From positions 508,748-572,747 of the forward strand of contig JH720305.1 in assembly GCA_000231825.2 (NCBI GenBank): a DNA stretch of 64,000 nucleotides, given 5' to 3'. The position numbers were made by a program, and so were the translations under genes. Numbering within the stretch: the first letter of the stretch is position 1; every line of letters begins with the position of its first letter. The stretch is from Tetrahymena elliotti 4EA. Lineage: Eukaryota; Ciliophora; Oligohymenophorea; Hymenostomatida; Tetrahymenidae. Under the pieces are notes generated by a model. The model worked only from the letters and a program-made list of their open reading frames with translations. It did no database searches and was not told where the DNA came from. Of this stretch, positions 1-12,541 are shown piece by piece.

Positions 1-1188
1 ATTCTAAGTATTTCAGACGAGTACATTTTTTTAATTAAGTAGATAAAACAATTGCTCCACTATCTAAAAACTACTATTTCCTGAATTTTTAACAAATTAA
101 AGATCATTTCAAATTGAAAAACGAACTATTTACTCTTAGCAAATATATAAAAAATCTAAAGAACTATGATCTGATTCAAGTAACTTTTTTATGTGATAAA
201 ATAATTTAAAAAATAGAATATTAAGAATATCAATAAAATTTTACAGAAAATGTATCGTAAATTGAATATAATTTAGCTTTCATTTTTATTATCAAACTTT
301 CTTTTCTTCTTTGGTGTAATATTCTTTTTAATTTTTTAATTTATTTATTTTTCTCTTTTTTATACAGTTATTTACGATTAGTAAAAATTATCATCAATTT
401 TATTATTTTCTATCTATTATACATACCTCCACAAATTAATTCAAATAGACAAACATTATTTATCTATCTTTTTAAATATATTTTTATTAATTTATTAATC
501 ACACTAAAATGAGTTGTAGAATCTCGATATCATATTACTATTTTTAGATTTTTTGACTTAAGATATTTATTTAAATATTCTTTGTTAAATATACAAAAAT
601 ATCCCTTCTAAATAAACAAATTTTAAATATTCATTACCAAATATTTGAAGTTTGAAATTATTTCACATTTTTGAGATTTATTCTTTAAATTTTCTTTAAT
701 AAAGCTCACCCCTCTTAACTTTTTGCTCTATTTTTGGTTTTAATTGAATTTTTCATTAGATGTACTTTGAAACAAAATGAAAATCCTCATCAAAAATTTT
801 AAGAATACTTAATAATTTAAACTGTTAGGTAGTTTTTGAAAATAATAAAGAATAGAATAAATGATTTTTCCTTTAAATTTTAAGTTTTAAAAAAATTAGA
901 TTGCTTCATTCTTAAAAAATTAATTTGATAATATTAATTTCTCTACTTTAATGCTTTAAAGAGTTGAAATAAATAGATTATTTTTGAAATAAAAAATTAA
1001 ATTGAGAAAAGATTAATTTTTTTAGTTTTACTATCAGAAAAAAAAGGTTGCGAAAGATTTTTTAATTTATTTGATCAGAAATAAAATGTTGTCTATTCAA
1101 ATTTGATCTTTTAATCGGTAAAATTAATTAAATTTTTTATAGATATAATTATTAACTAAATTTTTGATTCAATAAATTAAGAAAAAAA
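1..1188. other. Intergenic, AT-rich, no gene seen
   Basis: No reading frame in the ciliate code with convincing amino-acid composition was found on either strand. The stretch is dominated by A/T runs. The last bases before 1189 (A-rich, AAAAAAAATG) are the usual ciliate start context for the next gene. Confidence 0.6.
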
Positions 1189-3737
1189 ATGGAAATTGAA
1201 GAAATCTAAAGCAATTAGCAAAATTAAAATCTATTTAAGATTTTGGATGAATGTGAGGTAAATCAAAAGGACCTCACGTCTTTAGTAGATTACTTAATAA
1301 AAAATAATTAGATTGAAGCTAAAGTTTAGTTAGACAGCTTCAATTTAACATAGATAATATTAAAAGCAATAAATTTTATTGACAAAAAATATGTTGCTAT
1401 TTGTGTTTGCAATATAAAAAAATAAGATTTAAATCAAGTGCAAGACAAGAGTAAGAACACATTTTCTTATTGATTTTAGTAATTAATTATTTTTAGTTCA
1501 TAAATTAGGGCTAACAGCTGTTTCAGAGAATATTTTAGAAAACCGACTATTTTATCAAATCTTTTATTACGAAGATTGTAAATTATTAAAAATCTTTCTT
1601 TAAATAAATCTTATTTTATAATAATATGAAGACATTTATGCAACTAAAACTTTAAAGATGAGTCAAGTAAATAAAATTTTAGTCATGAATTAATTGTAAA
1701 TAACTTTTTTACCATTTAAAAGATAAATGAACAAAACTTTTCTTTGGTTAAGAGAGTAATTGTTTCTGATGAGTAATTCAAATGCTTATTATTTTCTAAA
1801 ATAATCAAATTTAATTAAAAGATATTTTGTTGAAGATGTATAAGAATCTTTAAATAAACTCAATGCAATAGAAAAACTATCAAAATGTGAAAAGCTTTAA
1901 AAACTGAATTTGGAATTCAAGTAATTTTTTATGAAAATTATTTTTTAAATAATTTTTAATAGTTATATGCAAGCAAATCAAAATCAGTTGCTTCAAGTGA
2001 CAAGAATTGAGTCTTTGAATCTTTTATTAACTGATATCAAAATTGAATTGATGTAAATTTCTTTCTTATTTTTATTTCTTTATAAATTTGTTTTTGAATA
2101 GTTAAAGTAACATTTAGGATTAAGTAGTAGCTGAAATAGGAGATTAATTGGTAAAATATACTAAACTAGAAAATTTAGAGTTGATTCTTTGGTAAAATTC
2201 TTTCCAATAAATTTTATTTAATGATTTAAAAAATATTTTAGCTAAAATCCTATTTCAGAAAACTCTATATCTTAGCTCCTAACGAAAATAGGTTAACTTC
2301 AAGAATTAAAATATCTAATCTTAGACTTATTGTAAAATAGTTAAATAATTTTCAATCAATCTAAAAATACAAAAAAGTGAATTAAAAAAGACTATTAATG
2401 CTAATTAAGATGAGGAAATAATGGAAATAGAGCAGAGTGATGTAGTTTAAAAGATTAATAGATTTCAAAATCTCAACATATTGAGAATAGATTTATCGTA
2501 AATTAATTTAAAATTATAAAAAACATTTAATCTTTTAAAATATATTTTTTTTTATCTTCTTCATTCTCTGTTTTCTTTAGCTTTCTATAAGTATTATTTA
2601 GATTAGTATTAGATTTTTCAAATTGTTACAAATATTTATTATCTACCTAAAAATTTACCTCCTAAAATACTATTCAGGGATAAAATTTTGAGGGATTATA
2701 AAATTCAAATATAAGATAATCTTTAAAACTTAAAATTTAAATGAATGAGGAAATTTAAATATAGATAAATTATAAAAAAGCTAAATACTTATAAAAAATT
2801 TATTAATTTATAGGAACAATTAGCATTTATCATTTCAATCTTTCTTGAATTGCTTCTCAAAGTAATTGAGTTTAGCACAAAATTTAGTTGAACTTTAGTT
2901 GAATTTAAGGTAATTTAAAGCAAAAGGATTTTATTTAATTGCATCTTTTGTTCTGTAAAATAGCCACATTAGAATTTCAAATGATTTGAATATAGAACTA
3001 ATAAAGAATATTTCTGGAAATAGTTAATTGAAATCGTTGAATTTAAGACTTGAGTAAAATTCGATTTTTATAAAATAATTTTGTAGAATTTTAAAATAAA
3101 TTAAATAGAAATGTAGAAACTGAATCTAAAGAATTTAGTGAATTCTTCAAAAAAATCAATTAACTGGAAAAATTGGTTATTGGATTTAAGTAAATAGTTT
3201 TTAATGAAGGCTAAATAAAAATATTTTTTTCAATAGGAAATTTAATAGTTCTTGCTTAGATTTATTTGAAGGGTTGTAATTTTGCAAAAAGCTTAAACAT
3301 CTTGAAGTTAAAATTCAGTAATTAGGAGATATGATTAATTTATTAAATAACTATTATGATATTTTTAAAAATCAAGTAATTCAATATGAATGTTGAAAAA
3401 TAATTTTAAATATAGGTACCAAAATCTTTATTTTAATGATAGATTATCAATTCCTATGATGCTTGGATCAATCAATAGTCTATAATTCTTTGATGTTGAA
3501 CTTTAAGAGTTTTATTTTTTATTTTTATTTTCCAGCTTTAATTTTATTTTAATTAAGGTATTATAATGGTAATTTTGCAGGCTTTTAGTATTAGGTTGGA
3601 AATTTGTAAGATATCTATTTTTTGCATTTATATTGAGAATTTATATTTTTATTTAAAATAATTTAGGAATGACTAAATAAATAGACAACACTTTCTTAGA
3701 TATCTTAAAGCTTAACATTTAGTTAAAGGCATTTTGA
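1189..3737 (+). CDS. Leucine-rich-repeat protein, multi-exon (model provisional)
   Basis: The ATG at 1189 opens a frame with many TAA/TAG glutamines. Clear exons are 1189-1450, 1497-1920, 1963-2052, 2102-2191 and from 2242 on, joined in phase by short GT-AG introns. Later exons around 2810-3370 and 3415-3737 carry the same pattern, and the last frame closes at TGA 3735-3737. Repeated segments read as diverged LRRs, for example ESLNLLLTDIKIEL, LENLELIL, LQELKYLILDLL, LKSLNLRLEQNSI and LKHLEVKIQQLGD. LRRs form curved protein-binding scaffolds; no kinase or other catalytic domain and no clear signal peptide was found. The splicing between 2290 and 3420 is uncertain: one frame also stops at TGA 2742-2744, so a shorter gene or two neighbouring LRR genes is possible. 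The family call is fair and the exact structure weak. Confidence 0.55.
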
Positions 3738-4810
3738 ATTATACTAAAATATGATTCAAAGAATCATTTTTAAAAAATTAAGTTCAAAAGTTCTTTATTT
3801 GTTTGCAGTTTTTATTCTATTTTATTTTGATTAAGTAATCAAATTTAAATAAATATTCAACTCACTTAAAACTTCTTTAAAACTTGATTTACTCAATTGA
3901 ATAGTTCTTTTATTTTTTATTTCTAAATAATTCATTCAAGTGAAATATTAATCGAGTTTAAAATTAAAAAAGTTGATCTTTAAATTAGAACTGTTTAACT
4001 TATGATTTTAAAAATAAACTTAAAAAAATATTAAAGGTTTTTATTATTGTAAATTAAAACCCAATTTAAATTATTTTTATTCAAAAGAATTTTAAATAAA
4101 TTTGCATTGATAATTTGAAACATTGAATTATTTTTTAATTCAAAAGAAATTTATAATTTTTTTAATTAGGGTTTGTTTTTCATGTTTTCATACAAATCTA
4201 GTTTAAAAATTCAATTTTAAACTATTTAAAAAACAAATTTAATCATAAAATAGTAATTTTTTCAAAAATCTTTGAATTTATTTTATAATTTAGTTAATCA
4301 AAAGAATTTACTCTCTTTTCATAATTAGAAATTATTAAAAAATCTTAGAATAATTCTAATTCAAATGAAAACTGCATTTAGTGGGTTTTTCACCACAACA
4401 AATATGTGTGTCTCTATCACATTTTTTTTTTTGGTATCTAATCTCTATTTTGATATGAATTAATAGTTCAGAAATCACCAAACAATTTTTTTAATAAGCT
4501 TTAACTATTTAATCACTTATTGAAACCCATTTTGATATTTAATTTGCATTAAAAAATATCTTAAATTAGGTTTTTATTTTTTATTTGAAAAATATTTGGA
4601 ATTAATTTATTGTTAAAGAAAAAAATTATAAAAGAAGAATTGAAGTAACTTTTTCATCTTATTTTAAAAATAATTTTATTTTTGGTTTAAAAAAAATAGC
4701 ATTTTAACTTTATAATTGAAAGTCTTATTGTTTTCTAATTATTTTAGGTTAGCAAATTTTGATTAATATAAATACAAAGAGATAGAATTTATTAGCTGAA
4801 TCTTTTTAAA
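3738..4810. other. Intergenic, nothing recognised
   Basis: A/T-rich with long T and A runs and no sustained coding frame in either direction. It is the presumed 3' flank of the LRR gene and 5' flank of the next plus-strand gene. Confidence 0.55.
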
Positions 4811-7180
4811 ATGATAGCAAATTAATAATAAAATTATGAAAATGCAAAGAAATGCATTTAGGCCTTAAAAAGCATTTAGCCTATGTAGACTGCTAATAGT
4901 AGATTTATGTCTTAGGAATAATGTTTAAAGCTTTTAAGGGTATTAGTGATAAAGGAGCTCTAGGATATATCATAATTGGAGAAAGAAGATAAATAAAGAT
5001 CAAAGGATTAGGATTTATTTTTAGGAAAAAGAAAGAGTTCTCAAAGATAAGAAACAAAAGAAGATGGGGAGTAAGAAGAACTTGAAATGATTAAGATTAA
5101 AAAGATAAAAAGAAATGAAATAAACAATTCAAATTTAGATATCAGCTCACTTTATGAGGAAAACAAAGAAGAAAATAACAATTTAGATTAGTAGTTTTTA
5201 GTTTAGCACAATAACATATAAATATAATATTTTGAATAGTGTTTCCACTCTAAATTATTTGGGATGGTTTATAGTAATTTCTCAAAGCCATCTTAGGATA
5301 TTGCAGTATTATTCCACTCTTTAACTAATGTAGGAGATATGTTTAAGCATCTTAAAACAATCTATAAAAATCAATCAATTATTATCAACAAAAAACCTAA
5401 AATGTAAATTTCTAATTACTTATTTATTTTAAAATATTTCATTGAAATTATTTTATAAACCAAAGCTAATTGGTTTCATTATTTTTCATAATTTATTTGA
5501 ATTATTTACATTATTGTTTGCAAATTTATTTATTCAAATACAAATTATACAATAAATATAAAGAGTTAATAGACAAATATTTTATTAATTAATACAATCA
5601 TGAAAATTTGTTTAAAATAATAGATTTGAAGAGTGCTTTGACTATGTAGTTTAAAATATTATACTTAAAAAAGAAGAGTTTTTAAATGATGTTATTAAGC
5701 ATTATGAGGATTTGAGAGTTTTTATCAAAGAAACTAAGATTCGTACTGAATAATTATACAATTTACTTAGCAGAGTAGTTTAATATGAATATAGATAAGA
5801 CGTATAGAAATTTTAGGATGATGAATTCTCTCCTGTCTTGAAATTATTTACTGAGATTTGTTCATAATTAAGTAGTTAAAGTAAAGACGATTAATCAAGT
5901 AAGGAAGAGTTAAAATTAGCTTTCAAGCACTACATCATAATCAACAATCGTAAATCTCTTCTAAAAATTGCTATCGGAGAATATGAAAAAGTTATATAAG
6001 GAGAAAATTTGTTAAAAGATGCTTTCAATAACAAATTGTATTTGCTGAAAACTTAAACTTTAGACCCAAATGAATCAGATCATATCTCATCTTTTTTAAG
6101 TAAATTATATTCTTAATAAGATTCTTTTCATTAAAAATTTTTAAATATTATAATTAGTCTACATGGTTTTTAGAATAAAACCTTTATTTGAAGATTTATT
6201 CGAAAGCTTTCAATAATATAGCTAAAATGTTTAAAAATAAATTATGAATATTCTTACTAGAGATTAGAATAAGACAAAACTAAAAGGTTTTTTACAATAA
6301 AAACCTAATTAATAAAAGGCTTTGTAGTAACCTTTTCTAGAGATATTGCTTAAAGCATTTGAATACAGTAAATTTTTAGTTAAATAAAATGAAATAAAAA
6401 ATTATTTTTTTGTAAAGATAATAGCTACTTATTATAAGTATTTATTTTTGATTTGTTGACAAGATAAGAATAGCAGTTTATTGATTAAGCAGAAAGCTAA
6501 AAAATTTTGGAAAAACTTAAAAATCATGTGAATTAAACTCATCATATTTTTGATTTTTACAAGAGTTTCCCTGAGTATTTTGAAGAAAACATCATTTAAG
6601 ATTATAAAAACTTAAAAGATTTATAAGCACCAACATTCTTATAATTCAAAGAGAAATTTAGCTTCTTGCCTGAAGAAAAATCTTCATCAACTCATTTGAT
6701 ATTATTTAAAAGGTAATTTATAAATGTATTTACTTTACTCGGTTAATATTTTTGATTTATTTAAACAGGTTTTTACTGGAAGACAGTTGGTTTATAAATA
6801 AAGAAAATATGAGAGAGTTTGTTAATTATTTTGTAGAAAAAGTAGATCATGATTAGATGCTCGATTTCTTCTATAAAACAGTTACTTAAGATAAATAAAA
6901 TTTAAATGTTCTTATTATACCTTTCTTATTAAAATTACAAGCTATGTTTGATAATCAAAATGAAAAGCAAGAAAATATTATTGAAAACATAGTTGTTGAA
7001 ATGGTTTAAAATAAAATTTGGACTTTAAATAACACCTTCTTACACGGATTAAAAATATATTTTAACAACTTGTGCTCTCCAGAAAAGAAATAACTATTAT
7101 TTACCAAAATAAATAGTTTCTTTTCTAATTTACAAAATGGAAAAGACATTTCCAAGCAATTCGAAGAAGCCTTTGAATGA
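4811..7180 (+). CDS. Unrecognised alpha-helical protein, multi-exon
   Basis: The frame opens at ATG 4811 and closes at TGA 7178-7180. Exon 1 (4811-5403) is long and convincing; the intron 5404-5623 joins in phase to exon 2 from 5624. Further introns lie near 6090-6150, 6410-6470 and 6712-6768, and the last exon runs to 7180. The protein should be about 700-750 residues. The N-terminal part has a lysine/glutamate-rich basic stretch around residues 70-120 (KRKSSQR, KIKKIKR) that could act as a nuclear localisation signal. The remainder reads as soluble helical repeat-like sequence without Cys/His clusters, membrane segments or catalytic motifs. I do not recognise the family. It lies 745 bp upstream of the Deltex gene in the same direction, which need not mean a functional link in a ciliate. 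The gene itself is well supported by codon usage and frame length. Confidence 0.7.
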
Positions 7181-7925
7181 AGAAAAAAAAATTATTTCAA
7201 TTAAAACATTATTTGTAATTTATATATTTTTAAAACAGTAATTCGTATTGTGGCTTATTTCATTTTACCTTAATTTCAAAATGTTCTGTAAAGTTAGAAA
7301 CTTTTTCAGGATTTATGATGTAAATTTCTTTTATGATTTAGAATAATTTTTTTATTAAAGATCTACTAATTTTAGAATCATAAACACTAAAAAATTATTA
7401 TTATTATAAAATTTAACACACAATTTATTGTTATTTGATTATTTCGGCCACCAAAAAAAATTTAAAAAATGATTGGAAATTCGTGAAACTTTAAAAGAAT
7501 CAAAATAAAATACTTTTTTTCAGTGATATTTTTTTACTTAGTTTGAAAAGTATCTTTAAATCTTTAAAAAGTGAGATATGCAGCTTTTATAAGATTAATC
7601 GATTTAAAAAATGTATGAGATTCTGATTCAACTAATTTAGTTATTTTTACCTAATTATGATAAATCCTTATTATTTATTATATAGAAAATTTATTTTCTT
7701 CTGACAATAGATAATAATAAAATTTTTTTATTCAGATTTTTTTAGCTAAATTATCTGTCTATAGTATTAAAGGATTATAAGCTTAGTGGATACTACAAAA
7801 ATTCACTGATGCACATAAAAATAATTCTAATCATGAATTTTTTAATAATTATTATGTTTTCAGTATTAATAACGAGTATCATAGATCTAAAAAACAAGTT
7901 TTTGTTCAAAAAGTCTTGTATAAAA
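7181..7925. other. Intergenic, nothing recognised
   Basis: Short AT-rich gap between two co-directional genes, with no coding frame and no obvious repeat. Confidence 0.55.
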
Positions 7926-9119
7926 ATGGAATAGATTCCCAAATAAAAAAATAATCAAAGCAGCGAAGATAATTTAAAAGATCCAGTAGAGTGGGTTAAA
8001 ACTTAATATTGCAAGATAACTACAGATTTCAATAGCGATGTTATCATTTTTGAGAACCATAAAAGAAAATATAAATTAGATATGAAAAAGGATTTTGTAA
8101 AAAATAATAATGCAATTTAGAGTGTTTTAGACTTGTTAGGAGAGATGGCGGATATGCTTAATAATAAGGACAATCATCTTGATCATAATTTGGCTAAGAT
8201 AATAAGATATAATAATTTTTCTGCTTTAGAGTATCTTTTTATGAAAGTAGCTGATGATTTAGAAAAAAAAGAAAAAAATATATCACATTAAGAAGATGAA
8301 TAATGTTGCATCTGTTAGTGTGAATTATATGACGATGTATATAAAATGACTAGCGATGATTTTAAAAAGTAAATTTCATCAAACTTTAATGAAGATGCAA
8401 TTTAGTTAATAGACTGTGATGGTCATTATTTTCATTTTGGATGCATTAAACATATGTTGAAAGATTCCTTTTTAAAATGCCCTGTATGCTCTAAAATATA
8501 TGGTGTTATGAAAGGTATTTAAATAGCTTAAATTATCTTCTTTTTTTTTATATCAAATCTAAATTTGTTTATCATTTTTGAGATTTGTTGATTTTATAAA
8601 TATTCTAGTTAGTAAACTTTATTTTATTAATACTTTACTTAATCTGTCTCTATATCTTAAATGAATTAATTAATAAATTAAAGGAGATTAGCCAGAAGGT
8701 AAAATGATGATTTCAATAAATTAACAAGTCAAATGTGCTGGTTTTAACTGTCCAACCATAATAATTAATTATTAGATATTCAATAGTGTAAAAAATGGTA
8801 AATAAATACCTGGCACTCATAGAACTGCTTATTTACCTGATAATTAAGAGGGAAGAGAAGTTTTAAAATTATTGTAGACAGCATTTAATAGAAAGCTTAT
8901 TTTCACAGTGGGTAGAAGTGCTACAACTGGATAAGATAATGTAGTAGTATGGAATGGAGTTCATCACAAAACAAGCCCATCAGGAGGTAAATTATAACAC
9001 TTCTTTAGCAATTTTAATTATTTTATTTATATTTTGTAGGTGCAGCTTACTTTGGATATCCTGATCCTACTTATTTTAACAGAGTTAAATAAGAATTAGC
9101 TTTAAAGGGTATTAGATGA
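7926..9119 (+). CDS. Deltex-type E3 ubiquitin ligase (RING-H2 + DTC)
   Basis: Exons 7926-8514, 8684-8986 and 9040-9119 join in phase and end at TGA 9117-9119, giving 323 residues. An N-terminal region of about 120 residues, possibly WWE-like but not convincing, is followed by a RING finger: CCIC, then DCDGHYFHFGC and KCPVC, a C-H-H-C (RING-H2) arrangement. Directly after it comes the Deltex C-terminal domain, recognised by IYGVMKGDQPEGKM, TAYLPDNQEGR, RKLIFTVGRSATTG, VVWNGVHHKT and FGYPDPTYF. In known Deltex ligases the RING recruits ubiquitin-charged E2 while the DTC binds ADP-ribose, NAD+ or ADP-ribosylated targets, linking ubiquitin to ADP-ribose signalling. The first His of HHKT and the Glu of KQEL are present; the position before GYPD is Phe. 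The protein is shorter than animal Notch-pathway Deltex proteins and resembles the minimal RING-DTC form. The family call is very secure. Confidence 0.93.
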
Positions 9120-9878
9120 AGTTTTAAAATTAATTTAAAGTATATTAATGTTTCTTAAATAGTAAAATTATATATTTTGTGTAACTAAAGTAAATCATTT
9201 CATTTATTGCTATTTTTAATTTAAAAAAATGATCTAAAATTTAAAAATCATAACAAATTTTTAATTTTAAATCAAAATTCTTTTAACACCTTTCATAAAA
9301 TTATAAATAATTAATCTTTAGCAATAAATTAATTTTTTAATAATTAAAATATATCATCTGAATTTAAGTCTTTTTAATTAAGTTTATAATTATTTCAGTT
9401 TATTATTCATTAAGAATAATTTTTAAAGTTTATGTTTTTTGATGAATAATTGATTCTTCTAAATTATTGTGGTCCGTACTTGTCTTTTAAATTTGTTAGT
9501 TCAGTGATTTTTGAGAAAAATAAAAATTTTTTTATCTAATTTTAGAAATGAGTTTTTTTCATTTTTATTGATTAATAAAATTTTTTTTAGTTTTTAAACC
9601 AATAAATTTTGCTATCAAATTCAGCTTTTAAAATGTAAATCAGAAAAATAGAAATTTCTGATTGAGTAGGAATTTAGAAGTGAGGTTTGAAGCATCATTG
9701 AGAAAAAAATAAAACAACTATGTAATCAATCTCAGTAAGAAAGATATTTGTTTTATGTATTTGTGAATATTTAATAATGGTTTTTTGAGTAAATTTTGAA
9801 GAGGCATGGTTAAAAAGTAAATGCAAACATGAAGATAGTGAATATAAAGAGTCGATTTTAATATTATTAATTGAAGTT
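9120..9878. other. Intergenic between convergent gene ends
   Basis: AT-rich, holding the 3' flanks of the plus-strand Deltex gene and the minus-strand dehydrogenase gene. No coding frame was seen. Confidence 0.6.
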
Positions 9879-11504
9879 TCATTTGTTTTTCTTGGGAACT
9901 TTGAAGGCAGCTACACCAGTTAATTCTCTGCCACCAACCAAAGAATTGATATCATAAGTACCTTCATATGTATATAAAGCTTCAATATCAGCAAAGGCCT
10001 TCATTACGTAGTTATCAAAAATAATACCGTTACCACCGAGCATTTCTCTTCCCAATCTGGCAACTTCTCTGGCTCTTTCGGTGACAAATGCTTTAGCTAA
10101 GGCAACCTAACCAAGAGTAATCTTTTTGTTGTCATACATTTGAGAGATTCTGTGAGAAACCAAAAGAATAGCTTATGTATTAGACATAATTCTAGCTAAC
10201 TTTTCTTACTATAATTAGAAACTAGAGATGGGTACACCGAATTACTTTCTGTTGCTGACGTATTTAATGACATTGTCATAAACACCCATGCAAATACCAG
10301 CAGCAAGCCAGCAAACCATAAGTCTAGAGTGTAATAAAATCTTAGCAGTACCCTTTTAGAAATCAGTAGCCTTGCTAAGCATATTTTCTTCAGGTATAAA
10401 TACATTAGTAAAGGTAATTTAACAGTTTTATACAATTCTTAAAGCAAGTTTGTGTTTAATAACTTCACTGCGAACACCCTTAGCCTTTAAGTCAACTATA
10501 AATCCTTAAATTTTATTGTTTTCAACATTTCTAGCCCAAACAACCATAATATCTCTATTACCATTACCAATCCAAGTCTTGTCTCCATTCAACAACCATC
10601 CACCTTTTTTAGTAAATAATAATTAATTAAAGTTTTTTTAGATTATTTCAAAATTTATTCAACAAAGCTTCTTCTTCTTCTTATCAAATATCGGCTTTAA
10701 ATTGAACCTTTGATTGAATGATATCAGATTTTTCTAATAAATCATTTATCATACATATTTAAATCTATTTATTGTTTTTTCTTGTTTACAAGAATTCTTT
10801 CATATAAATTGCTATGGTAGATTTATTCTAGTTTAAATAACTTCTTGTTTTTTTGAATGTAATTATTTGTTAGATTATTTATTTATTTGTATAAAAAAGT
10901 ACCTTCAGTTTTTTGAACAGTAGTTTATAAGCTAGTAGCATCACTACCAAATTTGTTTTCAGTCAAACCCCAGCCACCAGTGAGTTAGAGATCTCTGAGT
11001 AAAGGAACGTATTTCTATCTTTAGTTTTCGTTACCTATGTTTTGTACAATAAATATAAGTCAAAAATCAATATGATAGGAAATGTTATTCTTAAATTTTT
11101 TTTTTAATGTGCTATAATATATTACCTAATTGATCAATAGTAGCAGTTAAGAGACCTGCTTAGACGATGGCAAAAGTACCTAAACCACCATCAATTCTGC
11201 TAAGTTCAGCAGCTACGAGACCTTAGGTCAAGATGCTCTTGCCCTTGCCAAAAGGAGCATCAACTAAATAGTGGAAGGCTTAAGTTTCACGAATTTTTGG
11301 GATGTATTCTTCAGGGAATTCAGCTCTTTCGACATAATCATTGATCGTAGGCTAAATTTCCTTTTCTAACCAAGCACGGAGCTTAAGACGGAATTCATTG
11401 TCTTCCTTTGAGATGATATCACCAAATCTATAGTAATCAAAAGCACTATCTACATAAGAAGGCTTAGAAATTTAATTTTTGTAATCGTTGAGTCTGGCTG
11501 CCAT
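9879..11504 (-). CDS. Acyl-CoA dehydrogenase, ACX4/glutaryl-CoA dehydrogenase-like
   Basis: Three exons on the minus strand (11504-11126, 11034-10903, 10603-9879) join in phase to 411 residues, a normal length for this flavoenzyme family. The product would oxidise a short-chain or glutaryl-type acyl-CoA using FAD. Motifs seen: [16 protein letters not shown] (middle beta-domain), [43 protein letters not shown] and [20 protein letters not shown]; the Glu in YEGTYD is the expected catalytic base. The C-terminal half resembles plant peroxisomal ACX4 and the related glutaryl-CoA dehydrogenases. The protein starts [11 protein letters not shown], without an obvious mitochondrial presequence, and ends PKKNK, which is not a PTS1 tripeptide, so the compartment is unclear. 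Whether electrons go to ETF (dehydrogenase) or O2 (oxidase) cannot be told from the sequence. Introns are 91 and 299 nt. Confidence 0.92.
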
Positions 11505-11898
11505 TTTCTACTTATTCTTATTTGAAGTTTGATTAATTATTACCTATTGTCAGTTTATTTTTTAAATTAATTTTGTTTTTTTTGATTAATGCGAATTAAT
11601 TAATTATAAAATCAAGGTGTCTTTTATAAGATGGATTTGATATTTTAAAATAAGTAAGTGCATTAATTCAATGATAGAGTATTCATTATGTTCATCATTT
11701 ATTACTAATTAATAAAAAAGAAAGAAACTAACAAGCTAGGATTTTATCAAGCCTTATTACTTGTAAAGAGAGATTTTTGGGCATGTATTTATTAATAGTT
11801 AATTAAAGCAATTAAGAAAGAAAGGACTTTTTTCTCGTTATCATTACGCAATTGATAAATATATAATGACGTAATATTTGAATGCATATTTCATTGCA

Positions 11899-12541
11899 TC
11901 ATTTAACATTTTAAGCTATGAAGTAATTAAGAAAAGCCATTTCTAAATAAATTGCTTCCTTGTAGATTTCGACATTTCCAACCTTACAAATAAAATGAAT
12001 TCTAGAAAGTGAAATTTCTAATTTTTATTTGAAGTAGGACTTACTTTTAATTGATATAATATTATCAAAAATATTAAGGATCTATCTCATATTAAAACGT
12101 CTCTTAATGCTACGTATTTCTTACTTTCTTTTTTCAAGTATTTCAATAAAATAGTGCGTATACTTTGAGTAAGAATAGGAATAGGCTATAAAAACAATAT
12201 CTTTTATATAAAATGGAGTCACCACTTATCTATTTATAGTGCAATCGAATCTCTAGCAAACTCAAAAATAGACTCTTAATTTCCTACTCAATGCTCACCA
12301 TCCATCTTAGCTACAAAATTTCATATATACTATGCTTATTTTTGAATTTCTTAAACTTTCCGTCTTTAATATAATCAACATTATTTAAAGAAGTTATTCT
12401 TGTTATGTTACAGATATACTGATTAACAGAGAAGATGTTTTAAAAAAAATAACCTCTTCTCTTTTTAATTCCAATATTACTCAAATAATTTAGCCATATA
12501 ATAAATAAACGAACAAAAAACAAAACAAATGATATATCCAT
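11899..12541 (-). pseudogene. Small gene with apparent frame breaks, or unresolved short gene
   Basis: A minus-strand ATG at 12541 opens a 132-residue frame that stops at TGA 12143-12145. It begins with a hydrophobic segment (MDISFVLFFVRLFIIWLNYL), possibly a signal anchor. Inside the same stretch two other frames look more protein-like: one reading VAKMDGEH (TGA) VGNQESIFEFARD around 12300-12225, and one reading VVTPFYIKDIVFIAYSYSYS and on through EILEKRKQE to TGA 11899-11901. The shifts occur without introns of normal length between them. That suggests a decayed gene with at least two frameshifts and an internal stop, or sequencing indels in an AT-rich run. No family is recognised. Alternatively, the 132-residue frame alone is the gene. 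Confidence 0.35.
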
